A stretch of DNA of 64,000 nucleotides from Liolophura sinensis (GCF_032854445.1 NC_088305.1:26562628-26626627), one strand, 5' to 3'. Positions 36,395-49,480 are shown, counted from the stretch's first letter. Numbers and translations: made by a program. Notes: generated from the sequence alone by a model not told the origin.

Positions 36395-38022
36395 TAGCAC
36401 ATCTATCATCACAGCATCTGCTGATATATCTATCTGGATATGCAAGCGGAAGAAAAAATGTTATACTCTGTTGTTTATTTTATACAACGCAATACACAAC
36501 AAGAAATTGACTCATCAGCTACATCTTTTATAAAGATGCCTTAATTTCTTCCCTTAATATTATTTATCTCACCATCATTAAAAAAAAACAGAACTGGTGT
36601 AACTAGAAGCCTTATGACTTGCTCTGAGAAAACGCCTCACACTAATGTGAAAAACCTGATTTTAAGGTGGTTTTTAATACATATATTCTGACTTTGATGC
36701 AAGACTCCTGGCTGGATATTCAGGTTCTTCTCCTTGTCCAGGTCATGGAGTCTGGTGTAGACGTAACAAATGGTGAGGGCATAACAAATACACAATGACC
36801 GACTTTGCGTTTATTTATTTCAGAACATAAACACATGACGAGAAAAACATCGTGTTCTTCTTTTTTTGTACACTAAACTGACCTTCAACAGAACTGACCC
36901 AAAAAAATATGTTACCAAAAATTTTTGTACTGAAATGCAACACATCAAGTTTCAACCAAGATCAAATTTTTACATCAGACACATTTGGTGACACATGGCA
37001 GTATTTCAAGGCTTTTTAAAGTAAAAGAAAGCTAAAACATGAAGTATGGTTCATCATACAGACAACTGAAAACTATGCGTAAAAATACTTACATTTAATT
37101 TTTTCAGATTTTTTTAAGAGTGTTGACAGGCATTCAAATATGTGAATACTATGGTCGCTTTTATGAGCCATACTGACGGTATCTGGGAACTCTGATGTCA
37201 CATCACTTTTCTTCCTGATGTTCACCAGAAGGAAGGAATTCTGAAGAACATTATTTCAATAATCCTTTGCTCAGCGGTAAAAAGAATTATTCCAACATTC
37301 AGTATCACGAGCTGGAAAAACTTCCTGCAATGTCGGAGTTCCTAAATTCTCATAGTATAGTTCATAAAGTGCGCCGTAGAATTCCAATTTTTGAACCCCT
37401 TTAACTCTTTTCACAAACATCAAAAAAAAAAAAAAAAATAATAAAGTATATTTATGCATGGTTTGAAGCAGTCTACATGTATTTATGATTTCTACTTCGA
37501 TTCTTAGAGGTGTTTTCCTTTACAGAATGTTATTTCTACAAGTCCCAAGCCAAACTAGCTAAAGACCTAACATGATTTTGACCTATACTGTCATTTTAAA
37601 ATACAAGTACACACTGGGTTGGTCTGCTATGAGCACTTACTCACACGTCCTCTATACACATATCGATATCTGAGACCAGCTGTCAATCACTAGTAATGTT
37701 AATCTAGCTAGCTTTCTGCCAACATTAAATCACATGACCACGACTCTCTTATCAGATGCATGTGATAACCTGCATGCTCTGAAAGCATTTCGCAAACATG
37801 CCCTAGAAAATGACATTTTAAGGCTTCCCCAACACCTCCACATAAAAAAAAGATATGTCATCAGAAAAATACTTACTAAAAGGAATAGAAAGAACAATGA
37901 AACCAAATCAAACTCTGAATTTTTTCCCTAATTAGATGAATGACATTGTAATGAAACAAGATTACCTTCAAACGACGCGTGGCAGCGCTGCACATGCATG
38001 CGTTAAATGCAGCATGAATGAA

Positions 38023-38034
38023 TGACAGCTGTCA
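38023..38034. promoter_or_regulatory. MEIS/TGIF-type palindrome
   Basis: TGACAGCTGTCA is a perfect 12-base palindrome matching the known TALE homeodomain (MEIS/TGIF) double site. It is followed at once by ATTAAT, a homeodomain core, and lies about 120 bases from the CACCT cluster. Confidence 0.4.
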
Positions 38035-38149
38035 ATTAATTTGTCCGCCATGTACAATGTAACAGTTTTAGAATTCTACCTGAGCTATGATGCGACACTT
38101 GAGTTGCATAACTACACAAATGAAAATATTTACTGAAAAGCTGCACAAC

Positions 38150-38430
38150 TCACCTGAGAAATTAGTTCACCTGTTCTGCTAATGACTTTTAGCCAGACAG
38201 GTGAATGAGGTAGTCACAGTGCGGGCAGGTTAGGCTAAAGGCGGGAATTGTTACCTGGTTATAGGTTAGGGCGCACAGCCACTGACCTATACCTGAAGTC
38301 GCCAAGTAAGTACTGCTAAAGTCTGCGCCAAAAACCTGTCCCTTCTAAGGCTATCTTTCCATAGCTTCTTGACAGGTAGGCGACCTAGTGAAACCTGATC
38401 GTACTATCTCCACTTCTACACCTGTATTTA
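38150..38430. promoter_or_regulatory. Cluster of CACCT/CAGGT motifs
   Basis: About eleven CACCTG, CAGGTG, ACCTG or AGGT(T/A) cores occur in 280 bases (for example TCACCTGAG, TTCACCTGTT, ACAGGTGAAT, GGCAGGTTAG, GTTACCTGG, ATACCTGAAG, GACAGGTAGG, ACACCTGTAT). ZEB and Snail zinc-finger proteins bind such sites (family knowledge). The patch is also GC-richer than its surroundings. Confidence 0.4.
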
Positions 38431-39179
38431 TCAGACTGTCCTGTAACAGGGAGGCTCTACATGGGGGGATGTGGGACACAGCTTACATGTGGCACATATC
38501 TCTATTTAGTTATTCATTTTCGAAAGAAACACTATTAATCAGACAAAACATTCCGCTGAAACTTTCGCATATTTTTTCCCCAAAAAACAAAAATGTATCA
38601 AAGTTAGCAAAAATTAGCAAATCAGCAAAGTTTCAACAGCATACAAGCTCTTGTTAAATAGTTACAGTTAAAAAGGAAATAAAAACCCTTGCCTGGCCAT
38701 GAGTGCAAAGGTCATAAATAGTTATGGGGTTAGTTAAAAAGCCCTCCTCAAAATATTAATGGGGTTTGAGTTGGATCCAAGAATTTCTTGACAAGTTTGG
38801 ACAGGATACTATACTCTGCAGGGGAATATATTAACAATCTTCCACAGAGCTACACGTTCAACACAACTTCCAGGTCAGCTCCATAAATCACTCACCAATG
38901 CCTGGCCAAATCCACTTCTATCTGTTTGCTATGTATATTTATTGCTACAAAGTCAAATACACCTCTGACTTTCAAGTAATTCTGTAAACTGGAGCTGGGA
39001 CCACTTGAAATTAACGAGCTGCCAAGCCAAGCCATAGGAAAACATAATAGTCACTATGGGTCGTAAAATTTGTAAGAACTCGTAAATTTACACATGCTGT
39101 TACACTTTATCGATAGCGTTTTAACCATGTAATGTTTCATTTTTAACATTTCTGCTTTTCTCCCTCAACACTTTTAGAA

Positions 39180-39352
39180 TTTATTTATTTATTTGATTGG
39201 AGTTTTACACCGTACTCAAGAATATTTCACTTATACGATGGCAGCCAGCATTATGGTGGGTAGAAAACTGAGCAGAGCCCAGGGTAAACCCACGACCATC
39301 GGCAGGTTGCTGGCAGACCTTCCCACTTACGGCCTGAGAGGAAGCCAGCATC
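39180..39352 (-). mobile_element. SINE family A lacking the tRNA head
   Basis: Tail (ATTTGATTGGAGTTTTACAC), body (CAGCATTATGGTGGG, CCCACGACCATCGGCAGG) and GAGAGGAAGCCAGCAT are present, then the match stops before the B box. Confidence 0.88.
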
Positions 39353-40039
39353 AATACTTTTAGGATAAAGGGATTGCAAGGCTCTTCTTGCAAATAGATC
39401 TGGTAGCAAAAGGCTACCTAAGAGCTTATCTAGGAGAAAATAAATCAGAACTTCACCTCAACACATTTATTACCTTAACATGAATTCTGAAACAAAGGAG
39501 ATTAACTTGTACTAAATACACATGTTCTGCATATAAGCCCAAACGTAATTATAATTAGTGCTACCAGTATTTTATTTATGTCCAAAATGCACGATTATAT
39601 CCAGTTTTTTTCCTATTCTATATGACATAACTGATACTGTAGTTGATTTGTAGCCAGATGGAAAAGTTAGCAAACTCTGTCTGCTTGTCCACTCTCAAAC
39701 CATAACAAGTATAAACAATTAAAATATATTTGAAAAGAAAAGGACTGATGAAAAAAATGCGAGTTGCAACACTGTGTGTGTAAGTAGATCAACAGACAGG
39801 AATTCTGCCGAGTTAAGATTCTTTTTACTCTCCATAACTTGCTGTTGTATATAGAATAGTATTGTTTCCTACCAACAAAGTTATGACTGGACAAAACCCG
39901 CAGTTGTCGCCGTATACTATGTTAGATTAAGGAACATGCCCTATAACCTTGCCCCTGAAAAATTTTATCTAGACTAGACTATAAGGTGAAATACAATGAT
40001 TGTCAGAGAGATAAACTGATAAACCTTAACTTACCACGT

Positions 40040-40265
40040 AGTTGATCAACCAAAGATCCTACCAACCGACAACTGCAAATTAAATCGCTTAATCACCGGA
40101 CCAAATACATTATAAATCAAACAATTACATACTTGATCAATCCACTGACCAACTGATCAAAGGAAAGTTGATCAGAGAAAAATTAAATTTACTGTTCAAT
40201 TATCAGATGTATCGATCAACGAGTTATTCAGTTGATTCAGTTGATCAATCGTCAAAGATCTTAAA
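40040..40265. repeat. Degenerate GATCAA-rich patch
   Basis: GATCAA or GATCAG occurs at about 40044, 40134, 40153, 40170, 40213 and 40246, often as TTGATCAA. Several are followed by AAGG or preceded by GTCAAAGATC, which matches the TCF/LEF core. It may be a decayed repeat or a binding-site cluster. Confidence 0.35.
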
Positions 40266-40699
40266 ATCCTTGTAATCGCGTCATCAAGTTTTAGCGGCAT
40301 AACAATCATGTATGTGAGGGTGCCATCTTTTTAGCCACTTTAAATCATAATATAAGCACTGCACTTAAATTTGAAGTTGAATTTATAATTCACAAAAAAT
40401 AAAATGTTTTATTTACTGCACGGCCACATATCACAGCATGTAGCAGCTATGCATTGTGTTGCGCCTGTTGACTTACACCCACTGCAACAGTTCAGTACAC
40501 AAACATGCAAGCGCTTCGCACTACAACATATGCATGCATGTGCAACCATAATGTGCATGTCAGCTGACAGCACTGTGAATAGAGCCTCACCTTTTGACTT
40601 CTTAATCGAAACTGCATTCTTACAGTTCAGATTTCACTGTGCGGAGTTTGACCCACTTTGCTGACCTAGATTTGAAGGGCTAAGGTATTCAGGTAAGAT

Positions 40700-40925
40700 T
40701 CAGAAAAGAAAGCAAATGTGGCCACCTTATACCATAGGCTGATGGCTGAACAAACCGGCTAGCACAGGCTTCATGAGCCTACTTCGGCGTCAACTGTCAA
40801 AACCAAAACGCTCTCGGGTTAAGGCTGAACGTTTTGAAAGGGCTAGCCGTCACACATACCATATCCACATTCACAATCCGCGATCAATTCAGCGCGGCGC
40901 GGCGCTGCTTTTCAAAGCCTGCTTG
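40700..40925. other. CpG-rich intronic patch
   Basis: CpG is frequent here (for example GCGCGGCGCGGCGCTGC at about 40892-40908) in an otherwise CpG-poor intron. It could be a regulatory element or an alternative promoter; no exon was found. Confidence 0.3.
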
Positions 40926-42073
40926 ACAAGTAAGGGTTAATGTTGCATCAAAAGAAAACGGTGTTCGCAAGTTTGTGGACTATTCAACAACGCAGGTGAA
41001 TAATTATTGCTTTAGATCGTAGTAAAGTGGTGTCAACCAAAGCAGACAGTCATCTTATGCTTTCACATCAAAGAATATCTCGCAGATGTAAAACCTCCAT
41101 CGATTGACAAGCCATTCACATGGACATGTAGACGGGGAAGAAGCCTTCACAATACCCACATATACACTGTACATGCCCTGCAAAGCACATGCTGTGATTT
41201 ACACCTACTTGTTTAACATCTGACTTTTTTTACAGCGTTATATATTTTTGTATATTTTACAGCGTTAAATATTTTCATATGACTAGTTCTTCAAACCATA
41301 ATCAATCATATTTGAATTTCACATAACTGCGATGGTCAAATGAGACACAGGCATATACTACAATATGTACATTACATGTATCTGATACACACTTGGAGAG
41401 AATTCTCAAAACTGCTGACTTAGCACTATAGATTGTTAAAGGAAGCCTCAAGCCAAACCTAGTATTACATTTAATTCATTACTGACATAATTAAAATAAA
41501 AACAAATTATTGTTTCCTATGATGCATGTCAAATGTATCACCCTCATTCTGACCTGGGCTAATTCCTCCAGATCGAAAATCGAAATTAAAATGTGCTTTT
41601 AACAGTAAACAATATTCATTTTATTGAAAACATACCATAATATGAATTTTGAGAGCCATGGATAATTGGATTTATTCATTTGATTTGTTGCTTAATTGCA
41701 TTCAGTTTTATGAATGGAGAAAACTGGAGTGCCCTTGCTAAACCACTGCTTTTGGCAAAGTTACTGACAAACTTTTCCCACTGGCCATGCACGAGACAGC
41801 TATCGATGCAAAACAAGTGGTTTTCTATGGAAACTACAGCAGCGTAACTGGCCACACAAGCTTGGTTGATCATTCAATGATTGTGACCAAGGACAAAGCT
41901 TCCATGCATTTCCTGGGCAATCTCACCTACATCTATGTATATGTATGGATGGAAGTGTGTGTATGTATGTATTAGCTATACACAAGCAAAATCACAGATT
42001 CAGAACATGATCGGCTTTGCCAATTCAAGGGGAGAAAGACTCTTGAGTCCTTAATACACTATCGGGATGAACA

Positions 42074-42190
42074 TGGGTTTCCCCCCAATTTCCCTTGGTC
42101 TCTGCTCGGTTTCCTCCTACCATAATGCTGGCCACCATTAGTTTTAAGTGAAATATTCTTGAGTACGGTGTGTAAACAACGATGACATAA
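42074..42190 (+). mobile_element. SINE family A, diverged 5'-truncated copy
   Basis: GGGTTTCCCCCCAATTTCCC, GCTCGGTTTCCTCCTACCAT, AATGCTGGCCACC and TATTCTTGAGTACGGTGTG align in order with body and tail. Confidence 0.75.
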
Positions 42191-43339
42191 ATTAATCAGC
42201 TCTTTCAACTGGTGTGACTTTACGGTCACAAATGATACGCTTGGCGTGAACTATGAACCATTCAGGGATACCGGCCAGGACTTCTTTGTGGAAGTCTAGA
42301 AGCCTGAAGTTTTTTGAAACTCGACCTGCTTTGAACAAGAGACTGAATAAAAAAGAGAGTTCACCAAGGATTTCGTCCGGTGCCTTGATCGAGTTCTTCG
42401 CATGATCTAGTTAAATCTCTACCCATGCGTAATTGATCTTTTATCAATAGCCATTCTCCTTCAGTTCAGCAGAGGGTATACTGAGGTTCATGACAAAGAG
42501 TGGCATGTTGATGTTTTGTGCATACTGAGATCTCTTTTTCAAGAACCGGTTTTAAGACAACATTTCATAATGGTCGCCGTAAAAATAGCCTTCAACCCAA
42601 ATAAAAGTATGCACGTTATGTTTCTTGTCAGGATGGCAAGACCTATAATGTACAGAAGCAAATGTTGCTTATGTACATAGATCACAGGTCTTTAAACTTT
42701 AAACATCATTTATGGACACATACGCTTCAAATTACGAAATGTCTGCCCATGAAAAGATATTACGGATAGGTTTGTAATTTTTTCCCAAACCAAAGCCAAC
42801 TAGGCTATTACCCTAGATCAGATAATTGCTAAATTTCACAGATTACAAAATTGTCATTTCTTGAAATCACTTTAATTAATTTAATTTTAATTTCGTTTAC
42901 TAGTTGAAACAATTAAAATCTGTATCTTCATTGGATCAATTTGAGAAAATGGCTTTACAAATCCAAAATTGAGAAACAGAATGGCCTACGCTCAACTGGC
43001 CCTGTGAGTGCACCTACATATTTTGTAAAAAAAAAAACAAAAAACAAAAAACAAAAAAAATGAGGCATTGAGACCTCTAAGCAACATAACCCCAAGATCA
43101 ACAAAAACATGCAGTAGTATACTTGTTTTTGTCTATTTAAGAGCTAATTCCCAGATGTACACATGGCGTTCACCAGGATTTCCGGGCACATAAATCCAGA
43201 TTATATTTCAAAACAGTTAATTGATTTTAGTCAAAAGTGACAAATGGTATGAAACACTGCTCACCCTAGCTTCACTCACTGAATCAATACAACAAATCAC
43301 ACCCTCTGAACTCGGCTTTATAAGGCTCAGAAACTGGGG

Positions 43340-43413
43340 ACTTTAACAGATTTACATAATTTAAAATGCCGAGCTTACTTTAACAGATTTACATAATTTA
43401 AAATGCCAGGTTT
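43340..43413. repeat. 37-bp tandem duplication
   Basis: ACTTTAACAGATTTACATAA then TTTAAAATGCC occurs at 43340 and again at 43377 without change over 32 bases. Confidence 0.9.
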
Positions 43414-44506
43414 TCTGTGCATATGGAATTTATTATTAACCTTCTAAACTTTGAACTTTCAATTCTGTAATCACAGGCACACCACAGATTACAAGCCCTT
43501 GGGTGGGGTAGTATATACAATGTACTAACACAATGAGTGAATAATGCGTCTGTACATGCAGTAACGCCCACACACACAAAACTGCAAATGTTCACATGAC
43601 GCCAATATGTCCGTACTGGACGCATACTTCAAGGGGACAACGACAACACAATAGCAATACGTCTCCACTAAAATTCCATTTGTTCCACATGCAAACTCCA
43701 GAACATGCATCAAAAAGGCTAGAAAAAAAAAAACCCCACAAACCGAACAAAAAATTCCTAAAAAGAATATGCATACTCACAATGGCTAATGTAAATGTAC
43801 ATATTTCAATATTTTAGTCAGCACAAGGAAACATTCTGAGATACCCTGAAGCTGGGAGTGCCATACATTTTCCATCAGCTCCATGCTGTCCCCACATGGC
43901 CAAGAATCATGCTGGCCAAACATGTTAACATTAACGTTTGAGAACTGTTGAGCTTTTATCCCTCTTGGGGAAATGGAGGTAGAAAAGGTGTTACTGATAG
44001 AGGACTTCTTAACAGCCAATACTACATGTTGCAAATCAACTTCATTTTGAAGCAATCAATATAGTCATCTTCTAAATCAGCTCTATGCTGAAATTATGGA
44101 CTAGATGCTGAAAAACATGTGGACAGTTATGGTGATACCGCTCTTTAGCAATGGAGGTAGAAATGATGTTGATGACAATATAGTTCTTACATACCAGATT
44201 TGAAAGTTATTTTTCTTTTATCTTTTTATTTTTCTTTTTTATCTTTTTTTTTGGCCACTTAAATCCCCTTCATTCTCAACTGATCAATGATCAAGCTTTT
44301 AAAATGTGTTGAAAACTTTGATGAAATGATAGGTGGTTAATTTCCAACAACCACTTTCTTTTTTTTTCATTCACAACACATGCTATGAATTAAACCAGGG
44401 CTACTTCCTAAAGATTGTTAAACTATATACTGAGAACACGAAACCAACAGAGCACAACTACGCGCATGACTACCCACAAATGAACCACACCACTTGCCTA
44501 ACAATA

Positions 44507-44540
44507 AAACACAGCTCAACAATAAAACACAGCTCAACAT
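44507..44540. repeat. 18-bp tandem duplication
   Basis: AACAATAAAACACAGCTC occurs twice in direct succession. Each copy has AATAAA on the plus strand, antisense to the gene. Confidence 0.85.
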
Positions 44541-45482
44541 AAAGTCCAGCAATGTTCACACCACTTTACCTTACAGTTTTACATCCTACAGCAAAAGTCT
44601 GCTTTGCTTAACTGTTTTAAAATAACACTATCAACAAAGCCCTTTCCTCCCCCCCCCCCCCAACAAAAAAGGCACAAAAACAATATCACATACACAAATG
44701 TTGAAACTGATTGTATTGTTTCATTGAATTTTAATGCTGTTTTATGTCACTTTGTCTGGATGTGAAGTTGCAGACGATGGCATGGCAGCTCTGATTTAAC
44801 AAGAAATTTGTCTGTAGCGAAGACGACCAAGACTACTTCACCTGGGACGCTCTCTCAGCCCTGTTTGAACATGCCGACATTCTTGGCATACCTCAGGTCA
44901 TATGCATACAATGAGGCCCTTGTCAAAGCCCCCAAGCCCTAAAATAACAGGCCCACAAACTGACAGTTGGGGGAGCCCAGCCTAATACAGGTTCTGTTTG
45001 CCTTCAAGAGAGCTCCTTTTTGGGGCAACGACCATTTAAAGGAGACTCGTGTCAACATTGAGTATTCAGGACAATGCAATGCTCAACCCTTCAAAGAAGC
45101 CCTATGCATGTTCACAACATTTCTTCATACATAAAACCGTCTCCACAGATTTTAATACTGTTCTACATTTTCAATCCATGTTTATTTTTATATAACCCAG
45201 TTTACTGACAATCCTAAACCTGTCTTTAATACACATAAAGGTTTAAACTGTCAGCCGTCTGAAGGGGCCTAACAGTGGAATGGTAACACAACACTTCAGC
45301 CTTACCTAACTCGGTCAAGCTATCATCTAACTGCCGAGACCTTTACATACTACCTACAGGTAAATGTAGTTGTTAAAACAGCCCTCCATCCCCTTCAACT
45401 CCCCCCCACCAAAAATACTAGTAGTCAATTTTCTCTCATTTATCTGCAGCTTAGTTCAGCGTGCATGTATGTTATATGAATA

Positions 45483-45770
45483 TTCCATGACAAATGAGAA
45501 TTCCATGACAAATGAATATTCCATGACACATGAATATTCCATGACACATGAATATTCCATGACAGATGAATGTTCCATGACAAATGAATATTCCATGACA
45601 AGTGAATATTCCATGACAAATGAATATTCCATGACAGATGAATGTTCCATGACAAATGAATATTCCATGACAGATGAATGTTCCATGGCAGATGAATGTT
45701 CCATGACAAATGAATATTCCATGACAAATGAATATTCCATGATAAATGAATGTTCCATGACAGAATGTGA
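45483..45770. repeat. 18-bp minisatellite, 16 units
   Basis: TTCCATGACAAATGAATA repeats at exact 18-base steps from 45483 to 45753. Four of the six frames are open across it because 18 is a multiple of three and the unit has no stop in them. The resulting hexapeptide repeats (EYSMTN, HGIFIC) are by-products. CTGA and GAAT short repeats follow at 45790-45830. Confidence 0.95.
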
Positions 45771-45904
45771 ACATGCAGACAGCTTGTGCACTAACTGACT
45801 AACTGACTGACTGACTGAATGAATGCTTGAAGATCAACATCTAAGACCTTGTTTGGCATCCTAATATTTTAAAAATTAAAACCAGTTGATTGAATGATTG
45901 TTTG

Positions 45905-46040
45905 TTGTGAGTTCAAGTCCACCTCAGGTTGGCTACCTGTCTGGTCGTATGTGGGAAGGTCTGCCAGCAACCTGCAGATGGTTGTGAGCTTTCCTGCCCG
46001 GTATACAGCGGTAAACGTCAATCAAATAAATAGATAGATT
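45905..46040 (+). mobile_element. SINE family A from the B box onward
   Basis: GTGAGTTCAAGTCCACCTCA (B box 45911-45920), GGGAAGGTCTGCCAGCAACC, GATGGTTGTGAGCTTTCCTG, and GTCAATCAAATAAAT. The first part of the tRNA head and part of the body are missing. Confidence 0.85.
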
Positions 46041-46044
46041 GATT

Positions 46045-47950
46045 TATAGCACCTGATGAACGTCTAAGGCCTATAGGTGTAGCTTTACATCATATCATTT
46101 TGCTAATTTAGTCTCAATTAACAGTACATACTTTAAAATATAAGTTAAGTCAAGCTGACTTGTGATTTCTAAAAGAATTCCAATTAATTAGAATTATCAA
46201 CTCTCTTTAAAAAAAAAACTGTATCTTTCAAAATTCATTAACAAATCACCAAAAACCTTGAATTTGTCAGTAATTGTGATTTTGTGCTCTTTCATTAAAG
46301 AATTCTTTATGCCCCTAAAATTATAACATCTGAAAGACAAACATACTTCTTTGATATAAAAGTTATGAAGGCCCACTATGAGCGACCATACAATGTAAGT
46401 CAGAGCCAAAAACCTGGCGTAAGTGGCCATGCCATCAGTCAGTTTCATGCGATTCCTTGATTAAATAAGATATTTACTAGTTTGACTGTAACAATGAGTG
46501 AAGCTCCTTGAAGCATGGGCACACACGTATACATATATGCCAGTGTCAGCTAGGGGTAGGTAACTTTAGTACACCTATAGGAAGCAAACCGGCCCAACAA
46601 AAACTCCTGTTCACATATCAGTTCGGTTAAATTGTTCTATTATTCACATTACATGCAATTAATATTATTCCAACAACGTTTAATATTGGAGCAGCAAAGG
46701 CAAAATTCTATCATCTTTTCTAACAAGATCCATTTTTTGTGTGCAGGTGTGTAATACTCTGAGCCCTTCCAAGTCTTGACCAGTGAAATCATAAAATATA
46801 TACAAACATCTGGTGTTATAATCTGACAACTTTTGTAAAACATTAATTGCTTTTTATCCTGTTGACCCTTTCATTAAACTGCACAATGCATATTTTCAAA
46901 AAAAAATGTGCAAATATGTGGATGTGGAATAAGATCTTCAAAGAAAATTGCACAGGTGTTATCAAATACCTTCATTCTATTACCTGAACATTTGCATTCT
47001 ACACTTCTGACAGCTGACATTTAAAGCACTTTGCATACTTCTCTACAGGTATATAGTGTGTACCTGTGGATTTGCTACCTGACTCACAATTCAAACAACG
47101 CCTTGGTAACTTAACGCGGATGGCGTGTGTGAGTATCTAAACCGCCAGACACGGTATTGCCTAAATACGTGACACTGATAGAGCATGATACGAGAAGTTA
47201 TATTTTACACAGTCTGAACAACTGAAGTCCTTAAATCTTCTTGACATGGAAAAGAGAGCAAGACAGTTTTGTGATTAATATCAGACACTCAATTAAAATA
47301 CATGTACCTCTTACTCTAAAATTAACTCTGAATTTATCTATTAAGCAGAATTGAAGACAAGAACACATTCATGGATTATCAGTGAAACGTGAATTATACT
47401 TCAGATGAAAGGTCGTTAAACACTATCCAGGAGAATTTCTCATCACTGCAGAATCTATTTATACATACCAGAACAAATAACAAGATTTTTTTAATTTGAA
47501 GTTTTTAATTAAGAGAGTTAGGATCAAGGTTTTCCTATGATGTTACAATTGTTACACTTTTAAGGACCTTGAACAAGTTAAAACAAGTTTTCAATTTTTT
47601 TTTATCAGAATGCATGATAATTATTTTTCTAAATTGGGTTTGAATTCAACACAAAAGTCTGTAAATAATTAAATCATACAATAAATACAGAACAAATAAA
47701 TGAGATATACACTATGTTTCTATACCAACAGCAGCTTGTCAATATGATCGTGCTTCAATTCTGAATACATATTTTCAAGGAATGCTTCCAGGCAGTCCCT
47801 AAACACCATAGCATTTAGCTCACCGATGTTTTTATTTAGACAAACGCCGTCTCTAATTCCACTTTAATGGGGGTAAAATTCTCCTCGAACTTCTCAAGAC
47901 TCAGACTGGACCGTGCTAATACCTTACATCCTATCTTCAAATATTGATCT
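46045..47950. other. Intronic sequence without recognised features
   Basis: AT-rich; no exon, SINE or tandem repeat seen. Confidence 0.45.
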
Positions 47951-47955
47951 TTCTG

Positions 47956-48028
47956 GTTTCCATGGAGACGCTCACATTCCAGAGGTCAGAGTTCAGGGGT
48001 CAGATTCTGTGAGAGGGAAAGGCTTTCC
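47956..48028. promoter_or_regulatory. X-box plus triple DR1 nuclear-receptor-type element
   Basis: GTTTCCATGGAGAC (47956-47969) fits the palindromic RFX X-box. From 47983, three half-sites, AGGTCA, AGTTCA and GGGTCA, follow with exactly one base between each, i.e. two overlapping DR1 elements of the HNF4/RXR type. The palindrome GGAAAGGCTTTCC follows at 48016-48028. The motif definitions are established; their function here is inference. Confidence 0.45.
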
Positions 48029-48881
48029 AGAGCATGGATAACTTACCTCGGTACATCAAAAGCATGCTCTCCACACACTAATGTCTAATCCGTATGAGGC
48101 TAACGGAACTTGTAACGAAGCCCCGGGGGTAAACCGAATACCAACACTCCATAGCAAAGAGTGAACAAGGCGGCTGCATACCCGTTATACGACGCATGTA
48201 CGACGTTTAATTAACAGAGCTGTTAATGAGACGGTGACAACAAATAGCTACAGGTGCTGTTAGAGGGAAGCAACTCCATCCCAACGCAAATAACAATCAC
48301 TACGATACACAGGCATGCAGCTAAAAAACTGAGCCTACAAAAGCTTTTGTTCTTAACAAAACATGTCATCAATGTGAAACAAATCATTTTAGAGTAATAG
48401 GACAAATTCGTCTTTAAGCCCAAAAATCAGAAAGTATGTATAACTTCATATTTTGTTAAAAAACGAACTGCGTCAGTAAACAATAATCAAATGAATAAAT
48501 GAATGATTAAATAAATGAATGAACAAATAAATAAGTAAAAAAACATCTACTGTTAAATATACATTAGCAATGTCATAGAATATGTGTTTATATAAAAACC
48601 TATTAGAAAGAGAAAAAAAATTATGAAAACAACGAAATGTGAAAACATAAAACGGCTTTCTGCTTCATGTTCTGATGAAGATTAATACAATAAATTTTGG
48701 CATATTAATTCGGAGAGTGAATGATGAGCATAAAGCTTACGAATATGAATTCTGATCACACAAATTGCCTTACCATAAATAAACAACTTTGGAAAATGAG
48801 CTCATTGATAAACGCACATCAGTGAAGCAATGTTTAGTCATTTTCTTGAGGTTTAATTAATTACATCTCTGGAATTTTAGA

Positions 48882-49018
48882 CATCAAGAGTATGGCAGCA
48901 TGTAATCAAAAATATGACAGCATGTAATCAAGAATATGACAGCAATCAAGAATATGACAGCATGTAATCAAGAATATGATAGCAATCAAGGATATGACAG
49001 TAACCAAGAATATAACAA
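48882..49018. repeat. 22-bp/14-bp imperfect minisatellite
   Basis: About seven units of AATATGACAGCATGTAATCA then AG occur, some lacking the eight-base GCATGTAA-type part, giving alternating 22- and 14-base steps. Confidence 0.85.
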
Positions 49019-49032
49019 TCAGGTTTATGGGT

Positions 49033-49105
49033 GGCAGTAGTAGGGGAGTTATGAGATCAAATCAAAGGTAAAAAACATCCTACTGTATCATGTATGTGGC
49101 TTGTG
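49033..49105. mobile_element. Fragment of the MITE-like family found at 17294-17692
   Basis: AGTAGGGGAGTTATGAGATC, AAAGGTAAAAAACATCCTAC and TGTATCATGT align with the left end of the 17294 element (CAGGGGAGTTTTGAG, AGGTAGAAAAAATCCAAC, TGTATCATGT). Only one end is present. Confidence 0.5.
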
Positions 49106-49156
49106 TTAATTGGCAACTTTTGCTGATATCAATTTTCTGATCACCTGTCCCACCGT

Positions 49157-49480
49157 GTTCTAGAGGGTAGGCACAAATGAAACCCCATGTTCTGGAGGGG
49201 AGGCACAAATGAAACCCCTTGTTCTGGAGGGGAGACACAAATGAGACACTTTGTTCTGGAGGGCAGGCACAAATGAGACACTTTGTTCTGGAGGGCAGGC
49301 ACAAATGAAACCCCTTGTTCTGGAGGGGAGGCACAAATGAAACCCCTTGTTCTGGAGGGGAGACACAAATGAGACACTTTGTTCTGGAGGGCAGGCACAA
49401 ATGAGACACTTTGTTCTGGAGGGCAGGCACAAATGAAACCCCTTGTTCTGGAGGGGAGGCACAAATGAAACCCCTTGTTA
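49157..49480. repeat. 32-bp minisatellite with a 128-bp higher-order unit
   Basis: GTTCTGGAGG starts at 49189, 49221, 49253, 49285, 49317 and on at exact 32-base steps, ten units in all. Variant bases show that units 3-6 (49221-49348) were copied as units 7-10 (49349-49476), a four-unit higher-order repeat. Since 32 is not a multiple of three, each minus-strand frame cycles through the same peptides, giving three long but meaningless frames. Confidence 0.95.

Noticed and set aside
45370-45798. 142-codon plus-strand frame and three overlapping minus-strand frames
   Set aside because: All come from the 18-bp minisatellite, which is open in several frames at once. Real coding sequence would favour one frame.
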